Below are positions 39,179 through 52,549 of a stretch of 64,000 nucleotides of DNA, in pieces (within the stretch, counting starts at the first letter, position 1; each line of letters opens with the position of its first letter). Made by a program: the position numbers and the translations under genes. The notes beneath the pieces were generated by a model. The model saw only the letters and a program-made list of their open reading frames with translations. It was not told where the DNA came from and ran no database searches. The stretch covers positions 37,957,218 to 38,021,217 of the forward strand of contig OZ038385.1 of assembly GCA_964036045.1 (NCBI GenBank), given 5' to 3'. Source of the stretch: Eutreptiella sp. 'Long Island Sound 2002'. Its lineage: Eukaryota > Euglenozoa > Euglenophyceae > Eutreptiales > Eutreptiaceae.

Positions 39179-41276
39179 AACATGTTCCGGGATCACCGGA
39201 ACATGTTCCGGAAGCACCGGAACATGTTCCGGAACCACCGGAACATGTTCCGGGACCACCGGAACATGTTCCGGGACCAACGGAACATGTTCCGGAACCA
39301 GCAGAACATGCTCCGGAACCACCGGAACATGTTCCGGGAGCACCGGAACATGTTCTGGAACCACCGGAACATGTTCCGGAACCACCGGAAGATGTTCCGG
39401 GAGCACCGGAACATGTTCCGGAACCAGCGGAACATGTTCCGGAACCAGCGGAACATGTTCCGCAAGCACCGGAACATGTCCCGGGACCACCGGAACATGT
39501 TCCGAAACCACCGGAACATGTTCCGGGACCACCAGAACATGTTCTGGAACCACCGGAAAATGTTCCGGGAGCACCGGAACATGTTCCGGAACCAGCGGAA
39601 CATGTTCCGGAACCAGCGGAACATGTTCCGCAAGCACCGGAACATGTTCCGGGACCACCGGAACATGTTCCGAAACCACCGGAACATGTTCCGGGACCAC
39701 CGGAACATGTTCCGGAACCACCGGAACATGTTCCGGAACCACCGGAACATGTTCCGGGACCACCGGAACATGTTCCGGAACCACCGGAACATATTCCGGC
39801 AGCACCGGAACATGTTCTGGAACCACCGGAAGATGTTCCGGGAGCACCGGAACATGTTTCGGAACCACCGGAAGATGTTCCGGGAGCACCGGAACATGTT
39901 CCGGCAGCACCGGAACATGTTCCGGAACCACCGGAACATGTTCCGGGACCACCGGAACATGTTCCAGAAGCACCGAAACATTTTCCGGAACAACCGGAAG
40001 ATGTTCCGCGACCACCGGATCATGTTCCGCAAGCACCGGAACATGTTCCAGGACCACCGGAACATGTTCCGGAACCAGCGGAACACGTTCCGGAACCACC
40101 GGAACATGTTCCGGGAACACCGGAACATGTTCCGGAACCACCGGAACATGTTCCGGAAGGACCGGAACATGTTCCGGCACCACCGGAACATGTTCCGGAA
40201 CCACCGGAACATGTTCCGGCACAACCGGAACATCTTCCGGAACCACCGGAACATGTTCCGGAAGCACCGGAACATGTTCCGGGACCACCGGAACATGTTC
40301 CGGAACCAGCGGAACATCTTCCGGAACAACCGGAACATGTTCCGCAATCACCGGAACATGTTCCGGAACCACCGGAACATGTTCCGGGAGCACCCGAACA
40401 TGTTCTGGAACCAGCGGAACATGCTCCGGAACCACCGGAACACGTTCCGGGAGCCCCGGAACATGTTCCGGAACCACCGGAACATGTTCCGGAACCACCG
40501 GAACATGTTCCGGAACCACCGGAACATGTTCCGCAAGCACCGGAACATGTTCCGGAACCACCGGAACATGTTCTGCAAGCACCGGAACATGTTCCGGAAG
40601 CACCGGAACATGTTCCGCAAGCACCGGAACATGTTCCGGGAGCACCGGAACATGTTCCGCAAGCACCGGAACATGTTCCGGGACCACCGGAACATGTTCC
40701 GGGAGCACCGGAACATGTTCCGGGAGCACCGGAACATGTTCCGGAACCACCGGAACATGTTCCGGAACCACCGGAACATCTTCCGGGACCACCGGAACAT
40801 GTTCCGGAACCACCGGAACATGTTCCGGGACCACCCGAACATGTTCCGGAACCACCGGAACATGTTCCGGGACCACCGGAACATGTTCCGGAACCAGCGG
40901 AACATGCTCCGGAACCACCGGAACATGTTCCGGAACCACCGGAACATGTTCCGGAACCACCGGAACATGTTCCGGGAGCACCGGAACATGTTCCGCAAGC
41001 ACCGGAACATGTTCCGGGAGCACCGGAACATGTTCCGGGAGCACCGGAACATGTTCCGGGAGCACCGGAACATGTTCCGGAACCACCGGAACATGTTCCG
41101 GGAGCACCGGAACATGTTCCGGAACCACCGGAACATGTTCCGGGAACACCGGAACATGTTCCGGAACCACCGGAGCATGTTCCGGGACCACCGGAACATG
41201 TTCTGGAACCACCGGAACATGTTCCGGAACCACCGGAACATGTTCCGCAAGCACCGGAACATGTTCCGCAAGCACC

Positions 41277-44200
41277 GGAACATAACATGTTCCGGAACCA
41301 CCGGAACATAACATGTTCGGGAACCACCGGAACATGTTCCGGGAGGACCGGAACATGTTCCGGAACCACCGGAACATGTTCCGGGAACACCGGAACATGT
41401 TCCGGAACCACCGGAACATGTTCCGGCAGCACCGCAACATGTTCCGGGACCACCGGAACATGTTCCGGAACCACCGGAACATGTTGCGGGACCACTGGAA
41501 CATGTTCCGGAACCACCGGAACATGTTCCGGAACCACCGGAACATGTTCCGGAACCACTGGAACATGTTCCGCAAGCACCGGAACATGTTCCGCAAGCAC
41601 CGGAACATAACATGTTCCGGAACCACCGGAACATAACATGTTCCGGAACCACCGGAACATGTTCCGGGAACACCGGAACATGTTCCGGAACCACCGGAAC
41701 ATGTTCCGGACCCACCGGAACATGTTCCGGGAGCACCGGAACATGTTCCGGAACCACCGCAACATGTTCCGGAACCAGCGGAACATGTTCCGGAACCACG
41801 GGAACATGTTCTGCAAGCACCGGCAAAAGTTCCGGAACCACCGGAACATGTTCCGGAACCACCGGAACATGTTCCGCAAGCACCGGCACATGTTCCGGAA
41901 CCACCGGCACATGTTCCGGAACCACCGGAACACGTTCCGGGAACACCAGAACATGTTCCGGAACCACCGGAACATGTTCCGGAACCACCGGAACATGTTC
42001 CGCAAGCACCGAAACATGTTCCGGGACCACCGGAACATGTTCCGGGACCACCGGAACATGTTCCGGAACCACCGGAAGATGTTCCGGGAGCACCGGAACA
42101 TGTTCCGGAACCACCGGAACATGTTCCGGCAGCACCGCAACATGTTCCGCAACCACCGGAACATCTTCCGGGACCACCGGAACATGTTCCGGAACCACCG
42201 GAACATGTTCCGGAACCAGCGGAACATGTTCTGGAACCACCGGAACATAACATGTTCCGGAACCACCGGAACATGTTCCGGGAGCACCGCAACATGTTCC
42301 GGAACCACCGGAACATGTTCCGGGAACACGGGAACATGTTCTGGAACCACCGGAAGATGTGCCGGAACCACCGGAACATGTTCCGGAACCACCGGAACGT
42401 AACATGTTCCGGAACCACCGGAACATGTTCCGGGACCACCGGAACATGTTCCGGAAGCACCGGAACATGTTCCGCAACCACCGGAACATGTTCCGGGACC
42501 ACCGGAACATGTTCCGGAACCACCGGAACATGTTCCGGAACCAGCGGAACATGTTCTGGAACCATCGGAACATAACATGTTCCGGAACCACCGGAACATG
42601 TTCCGGGAGCACCGGAACATGTTCCGGAACCACCGGAACATGTTCCGGGAACACGGGAACATGTTCTGTAACCACCGGAACATGTTCCAGAACCACCGGA
42701 ACATGTTCCGGAACCACCAGAACATAACATGTTCCGGAACCACCGGAACATGTTCCGGGAGCAGCGGAACATGTTCCGCAACCAGCGGAACATCTTCCGG
42801 GACCACCGGAACATGTTCCGGAACCACCGGAACATGTTCCGGAACCACCGGAACATGTTCCGGGAGCACCGGAACATGTTCCGGAACCACCGGAACATGT
42901 TCCGGGAACACGGGAACATGTTCTGGAACCACCGGAACATGTTCCGGGACCACCGGAACATGTTCCGGGACCACCGGAACATGTTCCGGAAGCACCGGAA
43001 CATGTTCCGGAACCACCGGAACATGTTCCGGAACCACCGGAACATAACATGTTCCGGAACCACCGGAACATGTTCCGGGAGCACCGGAACATGTTCCGGA
43101 ACCAGCGGAACATGTTCCGGGAACACCGGAACATGTTCCAGAACCACCGGAACATGTTCCGGTGCTCCCGGAACATGTTCCGGTGGTTCAGGAACATGTT
43201 TCGGTGCTTGCGGAACATGTTCCGGTGGTTCCGGAACATGTTCCGGTGGTCCCGGAACATGTTCCGGTGCCTCCGGAACATGTTCCGGTGGTTCCGGAAC
43301 ATGTTCCGGTGGTTCCGGAACATGTTCCGGTGGTTCCGGAACATGTTCCGGTGTTCCCGGAACATGTTCCGATGGTTCCGCAACATGTTCCGGTGCTTGC
43401 GGAACATGTTCCGCTGGTTCCGGAACATGTTCCGGTGCTCTTGGAACATGTTTCGGTGGTTCCGGAACATGATCCGGAAGCACCGGAACATGTTCCGGAA
43501 CCACCGGAACATGTTCCGGGACCACCGGAACATGTTCCGGGACCACCGCAACATGTTCCCGAACCACCGGAACATGTTCCGGGACCACCGGAACATGTTC
43601 CGGAACCACCGGAACATGTTCCGGAACCACCGCAACATGTTCCGGAACCACCGCAACATGTTCCGGAACCACCGCAACATTTTCCGGAACCACCGGAACA
43701 TGTTCCGCAAGCACCGGAACATGTTCCGGAACCACCGGAACATGTTCCGCAAGCACCGGAACATGTTCCGGAACCACCGGAACATGTTCCGGGAACACCG
43801 GAACATGTTCCGGAACCAGCGGATCATGATCCGGAACCACCGGCACATGTTCCGGGCCCACCGGAACATGTTCCGGAACCACCGGAACATGTTCCGGAAG
43901 CACCGGAACATGTTCCGGAACCAGTGGAACATCTTCCGAAACCAGCAGAACACGTTCCGGGAGCACCGCAACATGTTCCGGAACCACCGGAACATGTTCC
44001 GCAAGCACCGGAACATGTTCCGGAACCACCGGAACATGTTCCGGAACCACCGGAACATGTTCCGGGAACACCGGAACATGTTCCGGAACCAGCGGAACAT
44101 GATCCGGAACCACCGGAACATGTTCCGGAACCACCGGAACATGTTCCGGAACCACCGGCACATGTTCCGGGACCACCGGAACATGTTCCAGAACCACCGG

Positions 44201-45206
44201 AACATGTTCTGCAAGCACGGGAACATGTTCCGAGACCACCGGAACAGGTTCCGAAAGCACCGGAACATGTTCCGCAAGCACCAGAACATGTTCCGGGACC
44301 ACCGGAACATGTTCCGGCAGCACCGGAACATGTTCCGGAACCAGCGGAACATGTTCTGGAACCACCGGAACATAACATGTTCCGGAACCACCGGAACATG
44401 TTCCGGAACCACCGGAACATGTTCCGGAACCACCGGCACATGTTCCGGGAACACGGGAACATGTTCTGGAACCACCGGAACATGTTCCGGAACCACCGGA
44501 ACATGTTCCGGAACCACCGGAACATAACATGTTCCGGAACCACCGGAACATGTTCCGGGACCACCGGAACATGTTCCGGGAGCACCGGAACATGTTCCGG
44601 AACCACCGGAACATGTTCCGGGAACACGGGAACATGTTCTGGAACCACCGGAACATGTTCCGGAACCACCGGAACATGTTCCGGAACCACCGGAACATAA
44701 CATGTTCCGGAACCAGCGGAACATGTTCCGGGACCACCGGAACATGTTCCGGAACCACTGGAACATGTTCCGGAACCAGCGGAACATGTTCTGGAACCAC
44801 CGGAACATAACATGTTCCGGAACCACCGGAACATGTTCCGGAACCACCGGAACATGTTCCGGGAACACGGGAACATGTTCTGGAACCACCGGAACATGTT
44901 CCGGAACCACCGGAACATGTTCCGGAACCACCGGAACATAACATGTTCCGGAACCACCGGAACATGTTCCGGGAGCACCGGAACATGTTCCGCAACCACC
45001 GGAACATGTTCCGGGACCACCGGAACATGTTCCGGAACCACCGGAACATGTTCCGGGAACACGGGAACATGTTCTGGAACCACCGGAACATGTTCCGGGA
45101 CCACCGGAACATGTTCCGGGACCACCGGAACATGTTCCGGAACCACCGGAACATGTTCCGGAACCACCGGAACATGTTCCGGAACCACCGGAACATAACA
45201 TGTTCC
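41277..45206 (+). repeat. Domain of 26-bp units with a 5-bp internal duplication
   Basis: Fifteen units carry AACAT duplicated inside the dyad, giving GGAACATAACATGTTCC. They start at 41277, 41303, 41602, 41628, 42242, 42394, 42567, 42719, 43039, 44367, 44519, 44692, 44802, 44933 and 45190; the copies at 42394 (GGAACGTAAC) and 42719 (AGAACATAAC) differ by one base. Most intervals are whole monomers plus 5 bp (26, 110, 131, 152, 173, 257, 299, 320 and 614 bp), so the variant spread by exchange in register. Each copy adds a TAA in one plus-strand frame. GGAACACGGGAACATGTTCTGG is a common companion, visible as AACACGGGAACATG. Confidence 0.85.
43163..43461 (-). repeat. Reversed-linker block 4 (15 units)
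   Basis: Fifteen linkers in a row, exactly 21 bp apart, are reverse complements of standard forward linkers (TGCTC, TGGTT, TGCTT, TGGTC and variants). The block starts after CCAGAACCACC and ends just before CATGATCCGGAAGCACC. It is the longest reversed run in the window. Confidence 0.9.
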
Positions 45207-45334
45207 GGAACCATCGGAACATGTTCCGGGAGCACCGGAACATGTTCCGGAACCACCGGAACATGTTCCGGGAACACCGGAACATGTTCTGGAACCACCG
45301 GAACATGTTCCAGAACCACCGGAACATGTTCCGG

Positions 45335-45465
45335 TGCTCCCGGAACATGTTCCGGTGGTCCCGGAACATGTTCCGGTGCTCCCGGAACATGTTCCGGTGC
45401 TCCCGGAACATGTTCCGGTGGTTCCGGAACATGTTTCGGTGCTCCCGGAACATGTTCCGGTGGTT
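45335..45465 (-). repeat. Reversed-linker block 5 (7 units)
   Basis: Seven reversed linkers (TGCTC, TGGTC, TGCTC, TGCTC, TGGTT, TGCTC, TGGTT) lie between the same two flanking variants as block 4, CCAGAACCACC on the left and CATGATCCGGAAGCACC on the right. It is a shorter copy of block 4, about 2.2 kb downstream. Confidence 0.9.
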
Positions 45466-46300
45466 CCGGAACATGATCCGGAAGCACCGGAACATGCTCC
45501 GGAACCACCGGAACATGTTCCGGGACCACCGCAACATGTTCCGGAACCACCGGAACATGTTCTGGGACCAGCTGAACATGTTCCGGAACCACCGGAACAT
45601 GTTCCGGAACCACCGCAACATGTTCCGGAACCACCGCAACATGTTCCGGAACCACCGCAACATGTTCCGGAACCACCGGAACATGTTCCGCAAGCAGCGG
45701 AACATGTTCCGGAACCACCGGAACATGTTCCGCAAGCACCGGAACATGTTCCGGAACCACCGGAACATGTTTCGGGAACACCGGAACATGTTCCGGAACC
45801 AGCGGCACATGATCCGGAACCACCGGCACATGTTCCGGGCCCACCGGAACATATTCCGGAACCACCGGAACATGTTCCGGAAGCACCGGAACATGTTCCG
45901 GTAGCAGTGGAACATCTTCCGAAACCACCGGAACATGTTCCGGAACCACCGGAACATGTTCCGGAACCAGCGGAACATGATCCGGAACCACCGGAACATG
46001 TTCGGGAACCAGCGGAACATGATCCGGAACCACCGGAACATGTTCCGGGACCATCGGAACATGTTCCAGAACCACCGGAACATGTTCCGCAAGCACGGGA
46101 ACATGTTCCGAGACCACCGGAACATGTTCCGGAACCAGCGGCACATGATCCGGAACCACCGGCACATGTTCCGGGCCCACCGGAACATGTTCTGGAAGCA
46201 CCGGAACATGTTCCGGAAGCAGTGGAACATCTTCCGAAACCACCAGAACACGTTCCGGGAGCACCGCAACATGTTCCGGAACCACCTGAACATGTTCCGG

Positions 46301-49300
46301 TGGTCCACCGGAACATGTTCCGGAACCACCGGAACATGTTCCGGTGGTTCCGGAACATGTTCCGGTGGTTCCGGATCATGTTCCGCCGGTTCCGGAACAT
46401 GTTCCGGTGGTTCCGGAACATGTTCCGGTGGTTCCGGAACATGTTCCGGTGCTTGCGGAACATGTTCCGGAACCAGCGGAACATGATCCGGAACCACCGG
46501 AACATGTTCCGGAACCACCGGAACATGTTCCGGAACCACCGGACCATGTTCCGGGAGCACCGGAACATGTTCCGGAACCACCGGCACATGTTCCGGGACC
46601 ATCGGAACATGTTCCAGAACCACCGGAACATGTTCCGCAAGCATCAGAACATGTTCCGGGACCACCGGAACATGTTCCGGAACCACCGGAACATGTTCCG
46701 CTGGTCCACCGGAACATGTTCCGGGACCACCGGAACATGTTCCGGCAGCACCGGAACATTCTGCGGAACCACCGGAACATGTTCCGGCAGCACCGGAACA
46801 TGTTCCGGAACCACCGGAACATGATCCGGAACCACCGGAACATGTTCCGGAACCAGCGGAACATGATCCGGAACCACCGGAACATGTTTCGGAACCACCG
46901 GAACATGTTCCGGGAGCACCGGAACATGTTCCGGAACCACCGGCACATGTTCCGGGACCATCGGAACATGTTCCAGAACCACCGGAACATGTTCCGCAAG
47001 CACGGGAACATGTTCCGAGACCACCGGAACATGTTCCGAAAGCACCGGAACATGTTCCGCAAGCACCAGAACATGTTCCGGGACCACCGGAACATGTTCC
47101 GGAACCACCGGAACATGTTCCGGTGGTCCACCGGAACATGTTCCGGGACCACCGGAACATGTTCCGGCAGCACCAGAACATGTTCCGGAACCACCGGAAC
47201 ATGTTCCGGTGGTGTACCGGAACATGTTCCGGAACCACCGGAACATGTTCCGGCAGCACCGGAACATGTTCCGGAACCACCAGAAGATGTCCCGGTGGTG
47301 CAACGGAACATGTTCCGGAACCACCGGAACATGTTCCGGGACCACCAGAACATGTTCCGGCAGCACCGGAACATGTTCCGGAACCACCGGAACATGTTCT
47401 GGCAGCACCGGAACATGTTCCGGCAGCACCGGAACATGTTCCGGAACCACCGGAACATTTTCCGGAACCACCGGAACATGTTCCGGAACCACCGGAACAT
47501 GTTCCGGAACCAGCGGAACATGTACCGGAACCACCGGAACATGTTCCGGGACCACAGGAACATGTTCCGCAACCACCGGAACATGTTCCGCAACCACCGG
47601 AACATGTTCCGGGAGCACCGGAACATGTTCCGGAACCAGCGGAACATTCCGCAAGCACCGGAACATGTTCCGGAACCACCGGAACATGTTCCGGAACCAA
47701 CGGAACATGTTCCGGGACCACCGGAACATGTTCCGGCAGCCACCGGAACATGTTCCGGAACCACCGGAACATGTTCTGGAAGCACCGGAACATGTTCCGC
47801 AATCACCGGAACATGTTCCGGGACCACCGGAACATGTTCCGGAACCACCGGAACATCTTCCGGAACCACCGGAACATGTTCCGGGAGCACCGCAACATGT
47901 TCCGGAACCACCGGAACATGTTCCGCAAGCACCGGAACATGTTCCGGAACCACCGGAACATGTTCCGGGAACACCGGAACATGTTCCGGAACCACCGGCA
48001 CCTGTTCCGGGACCACCGGAACATGTTCCGGAACCACCGGAACATGTTCCGGAAGCACCGGAACATGTTCCGAGACCACCGGAACTTGTTCCGGAAGCAC
48101 CGGAACATGTTCCGCAAGCACCGGAACATGTTCCGGGACCACCGGAACATGTTCCGGGACCACCGGAACATGTTCCGGAACCACCGGAACATGTTCCGGT
48201 GGACCACCGGATCATGTTCGTGACCCACCGGAACATGTTCCGGCAGCACCGGAACATGTTCCGGAACCACCGGAACATGTTCCGGGACCACACGAACATG
48301 TTCCGCAAGCACCGGAACATGTTCCGGAACCACCGGAACATGTTCCGGTGGTCCCGGAACATGTTCCGGAGGACCACCGGAACATGTTCCGGCAGCACCG
48401 GAACATGTTCCGCAAGCACCGGAACATGTTCCGGGACCACCGGAACATGTTCCGGCAGCACCGGAACATGTTCCGGAACCACCGCAACATGTTCCGGGAA
48501 GACCGGAACATGTTCCGGCAGCACCGGAACATGTTCCGGAACCACCGCAACATGTTCCGGGAACACCGGAACATGTTCCGGAACCACCGGAACATGTTCC
48601 GGAACCACCGGAACATGTTCCGCAAGAACCGGAACATGTCCCGGAACCACCGGAACATGTTCCGGAACCACCGGAACATGTTCCGGAACCACCGGAGCAT
48701 GTTCCGCAAGCACCGGAACATGTTCCGGAACCACCGGAACATGTTCCGGAACCACCGGAACATGTTCCGGGAGCACCGCAACATGTTCCGGAACCACCGG
48801 CACATGTTCCGGGACCACCGGAACATGTTCCGGAAGCACCGGAACATGTTCCGGAACCAGTGGAACATCTTCCGAAACCACCAGAATATGTTCCGGGAGC
48901 ACCGGAACATGTTCTGGAAACACCGGAACATGTTCCGGCAGCACCGGAACATGTTCCGGTGGTCCACCGGAACATGTTCCGGAACCACCGGAACATGTTC
49001 CGGGACCACCGGAAAATGTTCGGGCAGCACCGGAACATGTTCCGGAACCACCAGAAGATATTCCGGGACCACTGGAACATGTTCCGGAAGCACCGGAACA
49101 TGTTCCGCAAGCACCGGAACATGTTCCGGGAGCACCGGAACATGTTCCGGGAGCACCGGAACATGTTCCGGAACCACCGGAACATGTTCCGGCAGCACGG
49201 GAACATGTTCCGGAACCACCGGAACATGTTCCGGAACCACCGGAACATGTTCCGGGAACACCGGAACATGTTCCGGAACCACCGGAACATGTTCCGGAAG

Positions 49301-52108
49301 CACCGGAACATGTTCCGGAACCACCGGAACATGTTCCGGAAGCACCGGAACATGTTCCGGGACCACCGGAACATGTTCCGGAACCACCGGAACATGTTCC
49401 GGGACCACCGGAACATGTTCCGGAACCACCGGAACATGTTCCGCAAGCACCGGAACATGTTCCGGAAGCACCGGAACATGTTCCGGGAGCACCGGAACAT
49501 GTTCCGGGACCACCGGAACATGTTCCGGAACCACCGGAACATGTTCCGGAACCACCGGAACATGTTCCGGGAACACCGGAACATGTTCCGGAACCACCGG
49601 AACATGTTCCGGAACCACCGGAACATGTTCCGCAAGAACCGGAACATGTCCCGGAACCACCGGAACATGTTCCGGAACCACCGGAACATGTTCCGGAACC
49701 ACCGGAGCATGTTCCGCAAGCACCGGAACATGTTCCGGAACCACCGGAACATGTTCCGGAACCACCGGAACATGTTCCGGCAGCACCGGAACATGTTCCG
49801 GAACCACCGGAACATGTTCCGGGACCACCGGAGCATGTTCCGGTGGTCCACCGGAACATGTTCCGGAACCACCGGAACATGTTCCGGAACCACCAGAACA
49901 TGTTCCGGCAGCACCGGAACATGTTCTGGAAACACCGGAACATTTTCCGGCAGCACCGGAACATGTTCCGGTGGTCCACCGGAACATGTTCCGGAACCAC
50001 CGGAACATGTTCCGGGACCACCGGAACATGTTCCGGAACCACCGGAACATGTTCCGCAAGCACCGGAACATGTTCCGGAAGCACCGGAACATGTTCCGGG
50101 AGCACCGGAACATGTTCCGGAACCACCGGAACATGTTCCGGGAGGACCGGAACATGTTCCGGAACCAGCGGAACATCTTCCGGAACCACCGGAACATGTT
50201 CCGGGAGCACCGCAACATGTTCCGGAACCACAGGAACATGTTTCGGTGGTCAACCGGAACATGTTCCGAAACCACCGGAACATGTTCCGGAACCACCGGA
50301 AAATGTTCCGGAACCACCGGAACATGTTCCGCAAGCACCGGAACATGTTCCGGACCCATCGGAACATGTTCCGGAAGCAGCGGAACATCTTCCGCAAGCA
50401 CCGGAACACGTTCCGCAAGCACCGGAACACGTTCCGGGACAACCGGAACATGTTCCGGAACCACCGGAACATGTTCCGGAACCAGCGGAACATGTTCCGG
50501 AACCATCGGACCATGTTCCGGGAACACCGGAACATGTTCCGGAACCAGCGGAACATGTTCCGCAAGCACCGGAACATGTTCCGGAACCAGCGGAACATCT
50601 TCCGGAACCACCGGAACATGTTCCGGGAGCACCGCAACATGTTCCGGAACCACCGGAACATGTTCCGGTGGTCCACCGGAACATGTTCCGGAACCACCGG
50701 AACATGTTCCGGAACCGGCGATACATGTTCCGCAAGCACCGGAACATGTTCCGGAACCACCGGATCATGTTCCGGGAACACCGGAACATGTTCCGGAACC
50801 ACCGGCACCTGTTCCGGGACCACCGCCACATGTTCCGGAACCACCGGGACATGTTCCGAAATCACCGGAACATGTTCCGAGACCACCGGAACATTTTCCG
50901 GTACCACCGGAACATGTTCCGGGAGCACCGGAACATGTTCCGGAACCACCGGAACATGTTCCGGAACCACCGGAACATGTTCCGGCAGCACCGGAACATG
51001 TTCCGGAAACACCGGAACATGTTCCGCTGGTCCACCGGAACATGTTCCGGTACCACAGGAACATGTTCCGCAAGCACCGGAACATGTTCCGGAACCACCG
51101 GAACATGTTTTGCAAGCACCCGAACATGTCCCGGAACCCCCGGAACATGTTCCGGGAACACCGGAACATGTCCCGGAACCACCAGAACATGTTCCGCAAG
51201 CACCGGAACATGTCCCGGAACCACCGGAACATGTTCCGGAACCACCGGAACATGTTCTGCAAGCACTGGAACATGTCCCGGAACCACCGGAACATGTTCC
51301 GGGAACACCGGAACATGTCCCGGAACCACCGGAACATGTTCCGGAACCACCGGAACATGTTCCGCAAGCACCGGAACATGTCCCGGAACCACCGGAACAT
51401 GTTCCGGAACCACCGGAACATGTTCCGGAAGCACCGGAACATGTTCCGCAAGCACCGGAACATGTTCCGGGACCACTGGAACATGTTCCGGAACCGGCGG
51501 AACATGTTCCGGGACCACCGGAACATGTTCCGGAACCACCGGAACATGTTTCTGGAACCACCGGAACATGTTCCGGCAGCACCGGAACAAGTTCCGGCAG
51601 CACCGGAACATGTTCCGCAAGCACCGGAACATGTTCCGGGACCACCGGAACATGTTCCGGGACCACCGGAACATGTTCTGGAACCACCTGAACATGTTCC
51701 GGGAGCACCGGAACATGTTCGGGAACCACCGGAACATGTTCCGGAACCACCGGAACATGTTCCGGAACCACCGGAACATGTTCCGCAAACACCGGAACAT
51801 GTTCCGGGACCACCGGAACATGTTCCGGAACCGGCGGATCATGTTCCGCGACCACCGGATCATGTTCCGCGACCACCGGAACATGTTCCGGAACCACCGG
51901 AACATGTTCCGGAAGCACCGGAACATGTTCCACAAGCACCGGAACATGTTCCGGAACCACTGGAACATGTTCTGGAACCACCGGAACATGTTCCGGAACC
52001 ACCGGAACATGTTCCGGAACCAGCGGAACATGTTCCGGAAACACCGGAACATGTTCCGGGAGCACCGGAACATGTTCCGGAACCACCGGAACATGTTTCG
52101 GTGGTCCA
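46301..52108 (+). repeat. Domain with 7-bp linkers (23-bp units)
   Basis: About a dozen units have a 7-bp linker, TGGTCCA or a close variant, in place of 5 bp: 46301, 46702, 47124, 47210 (TGGTGTA), 47296 (TGGTGCA), 48200 (TGGACCA), 48370 (AGGACCA), 48960, 49844, 49972, 50247 (TGGTCAA), 50669, 51028 and 52102. With the dyad edges, the typical form reads CCGGTGGTCCACCGG, itself a palindrome around a single central base. It looks like a reversed linker fused to a forward one. Each adds two bases and shifts the peptide frame. Confidence 0.8.
46345..46454 (-). repeat. Reversed-linker block 6 (6 units)
   Basis: Six reversed linkers (mostly TGGTT, one CGGTT, ending in TGCTT) begin shortly after a 7-bp TGGTCCA linker at 46301 and end where forward AACCAG resumes. 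Confidence 0.85.
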
Positions 52109-52549
52109 CGGGAACATGTTCAGGAACCACCGGAACATGTTCTGCAAGCACCGGAACATGTCCCGGAACCACCGGAACATATTCCGGGAACACCGGAACA
52201 TGTCCCGGAACCACCGGAACATGTTCCGGAACCACCGGAACATGTTCCGCAAGCACCGGAACATGTTCAGGCAGCACCGGAACATGTTCCGGAACCACCG
52301 GAACATGTTCGGGAACCACCGGAACATGTTCCGCAAGCACCGGAACATGTTCCGGGACCACCGGAACATGTTCCGGAACCGGCGGAACATGTTCCGGGAC
52401 CACCGGAACATGTTCCGGAACCACCGGAACATGTTCCGGAACCACCGGAACATGTTCCGGGAGCACCGGAACATGTTTCGGAACCACCGGAACATGTTCC
52501 GGAACCACCGGAACATGTTCCGGAACCACCGGAACATGTTCTGCAAGCA

